Source: JBAZAX01 sp041671765 (GTDB lineage Bacteria; Babelota; Babeliae; Babelales; RVW-14). From it: a stretch of 64,000 bases of DNA. Location of the stretch: positions 1 through 64,000 of the forward strand of contig JBAZAX010000002.1 in assembly GCA_041671765.1 (NCBI GenBank), written 5' to 3'. A program made the position numbers and the translations under genes. This document shows positions 51,019 through 60,273 of the stretch, piece after piece (position 1 is the stretch's first letter; each line of letters opens with the position of its first letter). The notes beneath the pieces were generated by a model. The model had not been told where the DNA came from. It saw only the letters and a program-made list of their open reading frames with translations, and ran no database searches.

Positions 51019-53577
51019 TTAACTGATCACAATCTGATCTTTTTTAGCATCGATTATGAAAAGTTTCTTGTCAGGATTTTTAAGAATCTGGATAGAAAGC
51101 GGGCTAACAACATAATGCTGCACAGCTCGTTTTAAAGGCCTGGCTCCAAACTCTTTTTGGTACCCAAGCTCACCCAAAAACTCAATTGCACCGCTTGTAA
51201 CATCAAGCTCTATGTTTTTCTCTTTTAACCGATCACTTAGATAAGCAAGCTGAATGCGTACTATCTGCTCGATATCTTTTTGATTCAAAGATTTAAAGAA
51301 CACAACCTCGTCAATTCTATTAAGAATCTCCGGCCGGAAGTATTTAAGAAGTAAGCCATCAATTTCTTTGCGCACTTTCTCAGTAATATCACCTGCAGCT
51401 AAAATCAAGTCTGAACCAATGTTTGAAGTCATAATAATTATGCAATTTTTGAATGACACGGTGCGGCCTTGCGAATCAGTCAGATGGCCTTCATCAAGAA
51501 TCTGTAAAAAAATGTTAAATACATCGGGGTGAGCTTTTTCAATCTCATCAAAAAGCACCACGCTGTAAGGATTTTTGCGCACGGCTTCCGTCAATTGGCC
51601 ACCTTCTTCGTAACCAACATAACCCGGAGGCGCGCCAATCAGACGCGCAACGGCATGTTTTTCCATATACTCGGACATATCAATACGAATCATCTTGCGT
51701 TCATCGTTAAAAAGATAATCTGCCAAAGTTTTGGCAACTTCTGTTTTGCCAACACCGGTTGGCCCAAGAAACAGAAATGAACCGATTGGTTTGTTTGGAT
51801 CAGCAATTCCCGACCTGTGAATTCGAATGGTATCAGAGATTTTGGTAATCGCCTCATCTTGGCCTATAACTCGTTTGTGCAACTCACTTTCCATCTCGAT
51901 AAGTTTTTGGCTTTCATCGGATTTTAGTTTTTCAACAGGAACATGCAGCCAACGAGAAAGCACAAGTGCTATGTCATCTTCATCAACCTCTTCTTTGATC
52001 AAATGTGTTTTGAGCTTTTTAAGCTTATCCTGTTCCTGAGCTAATTTTTTTTCTAGCTCGACAATTTTGCCATATTTAATTTTTGAGGCTTTTGCAAAAT
52101 CACCCTCACGTTCAGCCTGTGAAAATTCAACTTTTGCAGCGTCAATCTGCTCTTTTATTTTTTGCATAACTTCAAGAGGTTTCCGCTCAGATTGCCACTG
52201 TTCTGATTTAATTCTATGAGATTCTTTGAGTTCTGATAGTTCTTTTTCTAAATCTTTCAAGCGCGTCTTCGAGGTTTCGTCCTTCTCTTTTCCCAAAGCA
52301 ACTTTTTCAATCTCAAGCTGTGTTATACGACGTTGTAACTGATCAATCTCTTCGGGTTTTGAGTCAATCGCCATTTTAACCATTGAAGCGGCTTCGTCAA
52401 TTAAATCAATTGCTTTGTCAGGTAAGAATCTATCAGAAATCATTCGTGATGAAAGCTGTACGGCTTTAACAAGAGCAGAATCTTTGATTCTGATTCCATG
52501 ATGCAACTCATAACGTTCTTTCAAACCACGCAAGATTGAGATTGCATCTTCATCTGTCGGTTCTTCGATTAAAACCTTTTGGAACCTACGCTCAAGAGCT
52601 GCATCTTTTTCAATATATTTTTTGTATTCAACAATTGTTGTTGCACCGACACAGTGTAACATGCCACGCGCAAGTGCAGGTTTTAGCAAATTTGAGGCAT
52701 CCATGCCACCATTTGTAGCCCCGGCCCCTACAAGCATATGCAATTCATCGATGAAAAGAATTATGCCTTCCGACTCTTTTTCAATAGCCTCTAAAATGGA
52801 TTTCAAACGCTCTTCAAATTCACCACGATATTTCGTTCCTGCTATCAATGATCCAAGGTCAAGCGATAATATTCTGCGATTTTTAAGACTCTCCGGAACG
52901 TCATTGTCAATAATACGCTGCGCGATACCTTCAACAATTGCAGTTTTACCAACGCCGGGGTCACCGACAAGCACAGGATTATTTTTCGTACGACGTGATA
53001 AAATTTGAACCACCCGCCTGATTTCATCATTGCGACCAATGACAGGATCAAGCTTGCCATCACGGGCAAGTTTAGTTAGATCCTTGCAGTATTTTTCAAG
53101 AACCTGATAACCACTCTCCGCATTCTGATTTTTCACCGCTTCCCCTCCCCGCATATTTTTAATCCATTCTAAAACTTTCTGGTCTGTAAAACCATTTTGC
53201 TTAAAGTACTGTTGTATTTGACTTGGTAATGTTAATGTTTTTGCAAATGCCAGTATACAAACATCCAGACTTATAAATTCATCGCCAAGACTTTTGGCCT
53301 CTTTTTCACACTCACCTAAAAATTTTTGAAATGAATGATCTACTGAAATCTGTCCACCGGTAACTTTTGGCAAACGAGAAAGCTCTTGATCTACAATCAC
53401 CCTTAATCTATCAATATCAAGACCGCATGAACGAAAACCTGATGCACAAAAATCGTTATTCAAAGCAGATGATAAAAGTTGAATTGGCGAAAATGTTGAA
53501 TACTGTTCCTGAGTTGCTAACGTATATGCTTCTTGTAATAGCTCTGTGAAAGCATTTGTAAATTTTTCTGAATTCAT
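51019..53577 (-). CDS. clpB: ATP-dependent disaggregase ClpB
   Basis: The start is the ATG at 53577 (MNSEKFTNAF), with GGGAG seven bases upstream; upstream codons of the open frame are non-family. It has 852 residues, the normal ClpB length. Order: Clp N-domain, first AAA+ with VGDPGVGKTAIVEGIAQRI (Walker A, Asp for the usual Glu) and ILFIDELHMLVGAG, ~130-residue middle coiled coil, and second AAA+ with FLGPTGVGKTEVAKTLADYL and VVLFDEIEKAHPDVFN. The C-terminal domain begins near REILNRIDEV-like PEILNRIDEVVFF. It rescues aggregated proteins with DnaK. There is no HrcA/CIRCE-type operator in the short upstream gap. Confidence 0.95.
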   Translation of the reverse strand: MNSEKFTNAFTELLQEAYTLATQEQYSTFSPIQLLSSALNNDFCASGFRSCGLDIDRLRVIVDQELSRLPKVTGGQISVDHSFQKFLGECEKEAKSLGDEFISLDVCILAFAKTLTLPSQIQQYFKQNGFTDQKVLEWIKNMRGGEAVKNQNAESGYQVLEKYCKDLTKLARDGKLDPVIGRNDEIRRVVQILSRRTKNNPVLVGDPGVGKTAIVEGIAQRIIDNDVPESLKNRRILSLDLGSLIAGTKYRGEFEERLKSILEAIEKESEGIILFIDELHMLVGAGATNGGMDASNLLKPALARGMLHCVGATTIVEYKKYIEKDAALERRFQKVLIEEPTDEDAISILRGLKERYELHHGIRIKDSALVKAVQLSSRMISDRFLPDKAIDLIDEAASMVKMAIDSKPEEIDQLQRRITQLEIEKVALGKEKDETSKTRLKDLEKELSELKESHRIKSEQWQSERKPLEVMQKIKEQIDAAKVEFSQAEREGDFAKASKIKYGKIVELEKKLAQEQDKLKKLKTHLIKEEVDEDDIALVLSRWLHVPVEKLKSDESQKLIEMESELHKRVIGQDEAITKISDTIRIHRSGIADPNKPIGSFLFLGPTGVGKTEVAKTLADYLFNDERKMIRIDMSEYMEKHAVARLIGAPPGYVGYEEGGQLTEAVRKNPYSVVLFDEIEKAHPDVFNIFLQILDEGHLTDSQGRTVSFKNCIIIMTSNIGSDLILAAGDITEKVRKEIDGLLLKYFRPEILNRIDEVVFFKSLNQKDIEQIVRIQLAYLSDRLKEKNIELDVTSGAIEFLGELGYQKEFGARPLKRAVQHYVVSPLSIQILKNPDKKLFIIDAKKDQIVIS

Positions 53578-53614
53578 GCAAAAACTCCCGAATTTTACCT
53601 GAATTATAAAAGAA

Positions 53615-54748
53615 TTAAGCCAGTTCTGAGAATTGCTCGCGTGGAATTGGAACATAACTTAGATGCAAAGATCGCCCCCAGGCTCTTAAAAAACTACGTA
53701 ACCTGTATGCTTTTGGCGTAGTAGAATTTCTAGGAAATGCCGGATCTATGCATAAAACGCACTGTTTTTCTTTATTCCATCCCACAACAACCATCAAATG
53801 CCCATTTGTGTATGAGGTGGCTCCACCACGTAACTTGCGAACACTAACGGCCACGGGAATTTTTTTGGAAAGATATTTATACAGATCATCAAAAAAGTTT
53901 AATCTCTCAACTCGAAAGAAAACATTTCCATAAGTTGCGTCATGTGCGGCTGCAACATTAAGCGGCCAATTTCCATAAATATTTAAGTACCCATTGTCAT
54001 AAACTTTATCTGCAAAATCAACCATATAACTGTTCAAATCATGTGAACAGTCACCGTAAAGTTTTTTATTGAAATAATTTACAATAATTCCGGTAGATGT
54101 TGGTGAACACAAATCTCGGTACCGTGGGTGATTTAGCACCATTTGAGACTGCCTTGGCACACCACTCACAATGACAGATGGAAGATTTGAAACGTAGGAA
54201 TCACCCTTGAACTTTTTAACATTTGATAAACATGCAAATAGGGCTTTTAGATTTTTTGGATTTGCACCTTTTTGAAATACGACTTTTACCTTGAATGCTG
54301 TACCCAACTGCCCTTTTTTTAATTCTACTTTAGAGTGCGTTGTGTGCACGTAACGGTTGAGCTTATTAACGAAGGTTCTTTGAGAACTGGCTCCCCACTC
54401 AGCCAAACGCTGCCACCCAGCCCATGAAGAATGCTTTACATTAACCCAAAAAGTCATTTTCCCTGATTCAGGGCGCATCGCATTCCAGGATAAAATTAGT
54501 TCAGTAAAATGAAAATTCGGCTCACATTCCCAAATAAAAAATTCTTGATCGGAATCAATTTCACCGTCAAAAATATATCTTGATACGGTTTTTGAAAATT
54601 TTTCATTACTGACAGTTTGAGTTGAATCCAAATCTCTTCGTCGTTTTCTTCTTCCAGCAGTTACTGCATTTACATTCAAAAAATTAAACGCGAAGCACGT
54701 TATTAAAAATAAAAAAATCCGCTTTTTAAATCCAATAAAAACCTTCAT
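53615..54748 (-). CDS. Secreted peptidase C39-like protein
   Basis: A signal peptide (about 1-29) is followed by a charged linker (GRRKRRRD). A beta-rich domain has the WVNVKHSSWAGWQRLAEWG segment seen in exported C39-like proteins. The C39-like catalytic domain has VPRQSQM...DLCSPTSTGIIVNYF (Cys nucleophile), NGHLMVVVGWN (His) and LCIDPAFP (Asp). It is probably a periplasmic or secreted cysteine peptidase or amidase. ATG 54748 is preferred over the ATG two codons upstream because GGGGGGA is better spaced. It lies 37 bases upstream of clpB on the same strand. Confidence 0.83.
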   Translation of the reverse strand: MKVFIGFKKRIFLFLITCFAFNFLNVNAVTAGRRKRRRDLDSTQTVSNEKFSKTVSRYIFDGEIDSDQEFFIWECEPNFHFTELILSWNAMRPESGKMTFWVNVKHSSWAGWQRLAEWGASSQRTFVNKLNRYVHTTHSKVELKKGQLGTAFKVKVVFQKGANPKNLKALFACLSNVKKFKGDSYVSNLPSVIVSGVPRQSQMVLNHPRYRDLCSPTSTGIIVNYFNKKLYGDCSHDLNSYMVDFADKVYDNGYLNIYGNWPLNVAAAHDATYGNVFFRVERLNFFDDLYKYLSKKIPVAVSVRKLRGGATSYTNGHLMVVVGWNKEKQCVLCIDPAFPRNSTTPKAYRLRSFLRAWGRSLHLSYVPIPREQFSELA

Positions 54749-54805
54749 TAGCATTCCCCCCTGATATGAATTACCCTAAACCCTTAACAATTTTGAAGCT
54801 CAACA

Positions 54806-56272
54806 TCACTTTCCTACACAAAACTCATTAAAAACAGAGTCTAATACGTGCTCGTTTATATTTCGGCCCGTTAGCTCAAACATAAGCTCCAAAATTTCCT
54901 TAAGCTTGTAAGCTATCAATTCATATTCTAGGGAATTAAGCTGATTTTTTACAACAGAATCAAATTTTAACTCAATTTCAGTAATTAATCGGGCCTGCCT
55001 TTGATTTAATAAAAATGAAGACTGTTGCATTAAAAAAATTTCTTTTATCTTGTCTTTTACAGCCTGCAACAATGCGGACATTCCGCTCCTTTCCTTAGCT
55101 GAAACTACAATAATATTACTATAATCTCGTAAAAATATACGTAATTCATTTGCAGATGCATCTGCTTTTTCAAAATTTGACTGATCAATTTTATTTACGA
55201 CAAAGATAACTTTTTCTAAATATAAATCAATAATTTCTTTATATCTGTTTTTTTGTTCCATATTCAAATTTTGGGTGGCATCAAAAACAAGCAATACCAG
55301 ATCAGCACTTTGTGCTTGGGATAAGGATCTTTCTATGCCCTGCATTTCGATGGCATCGCCGGTTTGACGTAAGCCGGCAGTATCAATGAATGTCAAAAAA
55401 ATTCCGTTATCATAAATGCTTGATTCAATAGTATCTCTTGTGGTGCCTTCTATCTGAGAAACTATGGCTCGTTCTTGATTTATAAGTGCATTAAATAATG
55501 TGGATTTTCCGGTATTGACTAGGCCAAGCAGTGCAATTTTTACGCCTTCACGAATCTGCTTTTGTTGGCTAAAATTAACTTTAACCTCGTTTAATTTTTT
55601 CAAAATTTGTAAGCTATGTGTTTTTATTGATCCGTTTAAATCAATATCCCTCTGCTCTTCTTCGATAAACTCAAAACACGCCTCAACAAGACCAAGCAAT
55701 TTAACAAAATCAGCCTGTAATCCAAAAAGAAAATTTGATAGAGTTCCATGTAATTGCTCCATTGATTTCTTCAGAGCAAGTTCGTTTTGTGCATTAATCA
55801 AATCGTTGATTGCTTCAGCCTGAACCAAATTTAATTTTTCATTTAAGACCGCACGCCTTGAAAATTCACCAGGCCGGGCCATTCTGGCGCCATACCTACA
55901 TGAAAGTTGAATAATTTTTTCTATGATAAATGGATTATTGTGACAACTAATCTCGATTGTGTCTTGGCCGGTAAAAGTCCTTGGCGCTCGCATCAGAAAA
56001 AATAAGACGTCATCAATTTTACTATAACCTATTGAATCGGTATTTTCCGGGTTACTACTTTCCGGATCAATTACAAAACCAAACTGAATTGTATGCGACT
56101 CTACTTGAGATACGTTTTTTCCACAAGCAAGCTTTGAAATAGATTCTATGATACTAAAAACACTATGCCCACAAAGACGTATCAATGCCAGCGCCCCACT
56201 CCCTTGAGGCGTACATAATGCTACAATCGTCTGCTGTTCATCAGCAATGTTTATTTCATTTAGACGATTCAT
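54806..56272 (-). CDS. mnmE: tRNA uridine-5-carboxymethylaminomethyl modification GTPase
   Basis: This 488-residue, potassium-activated GTPase modifies wobble U34 with MnmG. The N-terminal tetrahydrofolate-binding domain (IVALCTPQGSGALALIRLCG) and helical domain are followed by the G domain: GLVNTGKSTLFN (G1), EGTTRDTIE (G2), DTAGLRQTGD (G3), VNKIDQ (G4) and VSAK (G5). The chain ends in FCVGK, the catalytic CxGK motif. Its first 17 bases overlap the end of jag, so it is translated from within the upstream gene. jag-mnmE linkage is conserved in many bacteria near the replication origin. Confidence 0.96.
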   Translation of the reverse strand: MNRLNEINIADEQQTIVALCTPQGSGALALIRLCGHSVFSIIESISKLACGKNVSQVESHTIQFGFVIDPESSNPENTDSIGYSKIDDVLFFLMRAPRTFTGQDTIEISCHNNPFIIEKIIQLSCRYGARMARPGEFSRRAVLNEKLNLVQAEAINDLINAQNELALKKSMEQLHGTLSNFLFGLQADFVKLLGLVEACFEFIEEEQRDIDLNGSIKTHSLQILKKLNEVKVNFSQQKQIREGVKIALLGLVNTGKSTLFNALINQERAIVSQIEGTTRDTIESSIYDNGIFLTFIDTAGLRQTGDAIEMQGIERSLSQAQSADLVLLVFDATQNLNMEQKNRYKEIIDLYLEKVIFVVNKIDQSNFEKADASANELRIFLRDYSNIIVVSAKERSGMSALLQAVKDKIKEIFLMQQSSFLLNQRQARLITEIELKFDSVVKNQLNSLEYELIAYKLKEILELMFELTGRNINEHVLDSVFNEFCVGK

Positions 56273-56957
56273 GAGATGAAGAGATAGTTACAAGAATCTG
56301 ATATCCACGAAATTTCTTTTTATATTTTCGTTTCAAATACTGCATTAATATATATGAAATACTAGCAGAAACTGCTCTATTTTCATCTTCATTTTCCATT
56401 AAAGGCTTATCAAACATTATTGAGAGAACTTTTTTGTCGATTTTTGTTGTAAAATTGGTTTGAAACGGCAAAAATTTCAACAAATCACGTAGCCCTTCGC
56501 TAACGAAGCTTATCCATTCAGGAATCCAGATTTGTGATTCTTCAGGCGACAATGGCCCTTGATTTTGCACAACTTTTTTTTCAACTTTTAACTGCTCAAT
56601 TTTTGAATTTACAGCCTGTTGTTGGCGTCTTGCAAACTCTTGTGAATCTGCACTTTGCATTCTGCCACGATCTTGCTGCTGATTTTTTTCTGCCTGACGA
56701 GGAGCATAATCTGGCCTTGGCCTTTTTTGCTGCGCATCACGATGCTGAAACTCGCGTTCTTTAAATTTATTTTTTTCAGGAGCCCTGACTTCATTAAAAG
56801 TAATTGAAATTATTGCAGGACGCTTAGCAAAACCAAGAAAACCCTTTTCGCCCGCTTCAAGAATTTTAATCGTAAATTCAGATGGCTTGCCAGACTCAGT
56901 CCAGGCTTTCTCAATTGCGTTTATGATAGAAGAAGCCTCGTGAAGCATTGATTTCAT
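56256..56957 (-). CDS. jag: Jag/KhpB-like RNA-binding protein lacking the R3H domain
   Basis: The start is placed at ATG 56957 (MKSMLHEASSIINAIEKAW), which opens the Jag-N domain; AAGGA lies ten bases upstream. Jag-N (EFTIKILEAGEKGFLGFAKR) is followed by a Gln/Arg-rich low-complexity linker (about 70-135) and a KH-like domain (FLPFQTNFTTKIDKKVLSIM ... SYILMQYLKRKYKKKFRG). The GxxG loop of KH is not evident, and the C-terminal R3H domain of full Jag is absent. The gene overlaps mnmE by 17 bases. yidC, the usual upstream neighbour, is missing here; a tRNA gene takes that place. Confidence 0.82.
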   Translation of the reverse strand: MKSMLHEASSIINAIEKAWTESGKPSEFTIKILEAGEKGFLGFAKRPAIISITFNEVRAPEKNKFKEREFQHRDAQQKRPRPDYAPRQAEKNQQQDRGRMQSADSQEFARRQQQAVNSKIEQLKVEKKVVQNQGPLSPEESQIWIPEWISFVSEGLRDLLKFLPFQTNFTTKIDKKVLSIMFDKPLMENEDENRAVSASISYILMQYLKRKYKKKFRGYQILVTISSSHESSK

Positions 56958-57133
56958 TGTTACAAAATCCTTTTTCGTAAGAACCTTTGATTTGCTTTCA
57001 AATTTTTCGGTAACTAGCAACTAACAATTTCACAGTACAAAATCCTAAAAAATCCTTTTTTCAAACATTTTCTACACCAAAAATCTATCAGAATTTTATA
57101 TCCAGTGCAAACAGAACATTTTTTTTGAGGTTT

Positions 57134-57208
57134 TGGAGCGGGAAACGGGATTCGAACCCGCGACCCTTGCCTTGGCAAGGCAATGCTCTACCACTGAGCT
57201 ATTCCCGC
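57134..57208 (-). tRNA. tRNA-Gly (anticodon GCC)
   Basis: A 75-base cloverleaf with encoded CCA has acceptor GCGGGAA/TTCCCGC, anticodon stem TTGCC/GGCAA with loop TTGCCAA, and T-arm GCGGGTTCGAATCCCGT. Confidence 0.97.
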
Positions 57209-57249
57209 AAGAAGTCAAACGTTAAAAAAGATTCAAATTATCTGCTTAA

Positions 57250-57278
57250 ACTTTATATATAAAACGCATGCTTGTCAA
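57250..57278 (-). promoter_or_regulatory. Promoter of tRNA-Gly
   Basis: On the minus strand there is a perfect TTGACA (57273-57278) with an AT-rich -10 zone, TAAAGT at 17 bases (57250-57255) or TATAAA at 15. The tRNA starts 42 bases further on. Confidence 0.5.
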
Positions 57279-57318
57279 ATAATTTTTTCAAAGAATTATA
57301 CCCCAAATTATATGGCGA

Positions 57319-59163
57319 TTACACATGTACTACGGTCACAACGCCATGCAGCTTATTTCGTGGTAATTCATGGAATTGTACAAAAGATGGTGATAGGCGC
57401 TTGATAGCAGAGAAAATGCGCATAAAAATATTTTTTGTAACAATCTCATCAAGCCCATAAAATATCACTTTAGCGTTAATTCCTGCGTTTTTTAGGACGT
57501 TTTCAACGTTGAGTACTTCCATATAACCGCAATGAATTTCAAATATACGCAATCCGGAAGATATTTCACCCTTAAAAAAACCAATAATACCGTATGGATC
57601 ATCTCGCTGAATAACTGAAACGAGAATGTTATCCTCGTAAATTATTCCATTTTCAAACATTGCCTGATGAACGTATGGCGAAATTGCCTGTGTATCCCGA
57701 ACGAAAAAAAGAGCCGTTCCACAAAGCCTACCAGTAGATGAATAAGCTTGTGAAAAAATATTGATAAAATTTTCTAAAGAAACAGGCTGCAATGCACTGC
57801 GTACTTTTGCTTGACCCAACACATAAATCAAAATTATTGAAAGAGGAATCAATGCTATTAAAATGGACCAATAACCACCATGTTTTACCTTAAATAATGT
57901 TGACGCAAAGAAAATAACATTAATTGAAACAAGAAATCCAGCCAAAATTCGCTTAAATTTGTTTTTACGCAACCAAAAAATACTTGTCATCATAATTCCG
58001 GTTATTACCATTGTTCCACTTGCTGCAAAACCATATGCCGCTGCTAAATTCAGAGATTCTTTAAAGTTAATAATCATAAACAGCACAGCACAAAGTAATG
58101 TCCAATTTATAAAACCAATGTAAACCTGTGAATGCATTCTACTTGAGGTGTATTCTATTTTAAACATCGGCATAATTTGAGTCGTAATACCCTGATAAAT
58201 AACAGAAAAAATTCCGCTAATCATCGCCTGGGAAGCGATCACAGTAGCCATCAAGCTTAAAATTAAAAATGGCACGTATAGCCAACTCACCTGACCAAGA
58301 AACATCTCATATATAATAATTTTTGAATTTGGATTTTGAATCAAGTAAGCGCCCTGCCCCAGATACGTAAAAATTAAAGCTATAAAAACATAACCCCATG
58401 CTTGTTGTATCGGCTTGCGACCTAAATGCCCCATATCCGCGTATAAGGCCTCAACTCCGGTGGCGCAAAGTATTATACCCGATAGAATAAAAAATCCCAC
58501 CCAGCCTGATGTAACAACAAATTTAATTCCATAGTATGGATTCAGTGCATTTAAAATAAATGGATACTGAATAATCGCTAAAAAGCCGGACCCCAAAATC
58601 GCTAAAAACCAGACAACCATAATAGGCCCAAAAGTTCGAGAAACAGCATCTACGCCCTTACGCTGAAACATGAACAACCCAAACGTTATCAAACAAGCTA
58701 CAGCAACGAGCGTTGCCGTTTTTAGATACTCAAGACCGGGAATATAACGCAAACCCTCAACTGCACTCAAAATACTTATTGCAGGAGTTATTACTCCATC
58801 CCCAATGAATAACGATATGCCTATGAATGAAAGAAAAGTAATAAGTGTAACTTTAGATTTTGATTTTAAGAGTGATTTTAAGATCTCACGCAAAACAATC
58901 GTCCCTCCCTCACCTTTTTTACTTAAACTCATTGCAAGCCATGAGTATTCAATGCAAACAAGCAGTCCCAGCGTCCAGATTATCAACGATACAACCCCGA
59001 TTACATTTTCAATAGATGGTCTAATCAAATAAAAAATTGCAGGAAGCGTGTAAATCGGGCTTGTTCCAATATCTCCAAAAACTATGCCCAGGGCCTTGAT
59101 TATATCCTTGATCTGTTTGGGCGCAGAACTTGGCCTAGTAATTGGCAAATAAGAATCCGTCAT
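57319..59163 (-). CDS. kup: KUP-family potassium uptake transporter
   Basis: This 614-residue protein has about 12 membrane helices and a C-terminal soluble domain, the KUP architecture. Family segments: ALGIVFGDIGTSPIYTL, GEGGTIVLREIL, FIGDGVITPAISILSAVEG and GTGVEALYADMGHLGRKPIQ (written here as CATGVEALYADMGHLG). It imports K+ with protons. AGAGAGG lies six bases before the ATG. It is a single gene between tRNA-Gly and the divergent 59406 gene. K+ uptake is relevant to the K+-dependent MnmE nearby only in general terms. Confidence 0.95.
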   Translation of the reverse strand: MTDSYLPITRPSSAPKQIKDIIKALGIVFGDIGTSPIYTLPAIFYLIRPSIENVIGVVSLIIWTLGLLVCIEYSWLAMSLSKKGEGGTIVLREILKSLLKSKSKVTLITFLSFIGISLFIGDGVITPAISILSAVEGLRYIPGLEYLKTATLVAVACLITFGLFMFQRKGVDAVSRTFGPIMVVWFLAILGSGFLAIIQYPFILNALNPYYGIKFVVTSGWVGFFILSGIILCATGVEALYADMGHLGRKPIQQAWGYVFIALIFTYLGQGAYLIQNPNSKIIIYEMFLGQVSWLYVPFLILSLMATVIASQAMISGIFSVIYQGITTQIMPMFKIEYTSSRMHSQVYIGFINWTLLCAVLFMIINFKESLNLAAAYGFAASGTMVITGIMMTSIFWLRKNKFKRILAGFLVSINVIFFASTLFKVKHGGYWSILIALIPLSIILIYVLGQAKVRSALQPVSLENFINIFSQAYSSTGRLCGTALFFVRDTQAISPYVHQAMFENGIIYEDNILVSVIQRDDPYGIIGFFKGEISSGLRIFEIHCGYMEVLNVENVLKNAGINAKVIFYGLDEIVTKNIFMRIFSAIKRLSPSFVQFHELPRNKLHGVVTVVHV

Positions 59164-59311
59164 AAAAGCCTCTCTATTTTTACTTTTGTACTATCTTTTT
59201 ATTATTGGTTATTTATGAGTTTTACTAAAATGTAACCAAAAAAACAAGTTAACAATGATTTCATGCCATTCAGGCATTTTTAAACTATCCAAAATCAAAC
59301 CCATTTGTATC

Positions 59312-59339
59312 TTAACTTTTCAAATTTCGTAGCTATACT
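59312..59339 (+). promoter_or_regulatory. Probable promoter of the 59406 gene
   Basis: TTAACT (59312-59317), a 16-base spacer and TATACT (59334-59339) lie about 66 bases before the GTG start. Confidence 0.45.
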
Positions 59340-59405
59340 AAGCCTCACGAAATTAAACGTGAAAAAAATTTAAAAATATTATTTCTTAAAATTGAAGGAT
59401 TTTTC

Positions 59406-59966
59406 GTGAAAAATTTGTTAAAAATAGCATTTTTTGCAACAACATTGTCAATTACACAGCTTTCCCGCGGTGCGACAGTTACAATCAATAATACAGCGCC
59501 ATTTAAGATTGAAGCCAGCTTTGATCTAATGGCATATCCTGACACAAAAAAAACAATCAGCGAAAATTCAAGCCTAAAAGAAGATATTGGAAAAGTGTTC
59601 TTACGAGGCATATCCATTGGAGTTCATATTGGAAATAACTTTATGGAAAATGTTTTAAGCGAAAACTTGTCTCAAACGCTTGGACTTGGCGATATTGAGT
59701 ATTACGTATTCAGTGAACTAAAAAATGATGGCAGAAAAAATAGCGCCGGCGAGTTTATTGTTGAATTCAAGCTTTATCTACTTCGACTCCCAAGATTTAT
59801 ATATTCCGGTGGCTGTGTGGCAAAAAGCGAGACATTTAAAGTTGTAACAAAAGATTTTGAAACATTTAGGCTAATCAAAGAAGAAAAAGAGCAAAACGCT
59901 AATTCACAGGTAAATAGCATGTCAAATAGTGGTTCTCTTGGTTATTCATCAACTAATATCAGATAA
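59406..59966 (+). CDS. Secreted protein of unknown function
   Basis: This 186-residue protein starts with GTG and has AAGGA six bases upstream. The signal peptide runs to about residue 22 (LSITQLSRGA). A beta-rich region (ATVTINNTAPFKIEASFDLM) and alternating strands (FIVEFKLYLLRLPRFIYSGG) follow, with a Ser/Asn-rich C-terminal tail. No family is recognised. Isolated gene between kup (divergent) and tRNA-Phe. Confidence 0.65.
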   Translation: MKNLLKIAFFATTLSITQLSRGATVTINNTAPFKIEASFDLMAYPDTKKTISENSSLKEDIGKVFLRGISIGVHIGNNFMENVLSENLSQTLGLGDIEYYVFSELKNDGRKNSAGEFIVEFKLYLLRLPRFIYSGGCVAKSETFKVVTKDFETFRLIKEEKEQNANSQVNSMSNSGSLGYSSTNIR

Positions 59967-59994
59967 AAAAGTTGTACAAAAAACTGCTTTCCTG

Positions 59995-60023
59995 TTGACA
60001 ACAAGCAACTTCACAGGTAGGCT
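59995..60023 (+). promoter_or_regulatory. Promoter of tRNA-Phe
   Basis: A perfect TTGACA (59995-60000), a 17-base spacer and TAGGCT (60018-60023) lie 33 bases before the tRNA. Confidence 0.5.
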
Positions 60024-60055
60024 ACAGCTTGTAATATTTATGAAAATTATGAAGT

Positions 60056-60131
60056 GCCAGGGTAGCTCAGGTGGTAGAGCAGAAGACTGAAAATCTTTGT
60101 GTCAGCGGTTCAACTCCGCTCCTTGGCACCA
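60056..60131 (+). tRNA. tRNA-Phe (anticodon GAA)
   Basis: A 76-base tRNA with encoded CCA has acceptor GCCAGGG/CCTTGGC (with a G-T pair), anticodon loop CTGAAAA and T-arm CAGCGGTTCAACTCCGCTC. It is followed by a T7 run that could serve as its terminator. Confidence 0.96.
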
Positions 60132-60273
60132 TTTTTTTGTCTAATATTTAAAAACATGAAAAATCCTATATTTCCAAACCAAATCTTGTACAAAAAATGT
60201 GATCGTTTAAAATACTGAATAATACTCTGATAAATTTGTTTTTTGGGTAACAGTTTTTAATTGTGGAAATAAA

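Noticed and set aside
53578..53655. 26-codon N-terminal extension of ClpB overlapping the C39-like gene
   Set aside because: ClpB proteins begin at the equivalent of ATG 53577, which has a strong GGGAG site.
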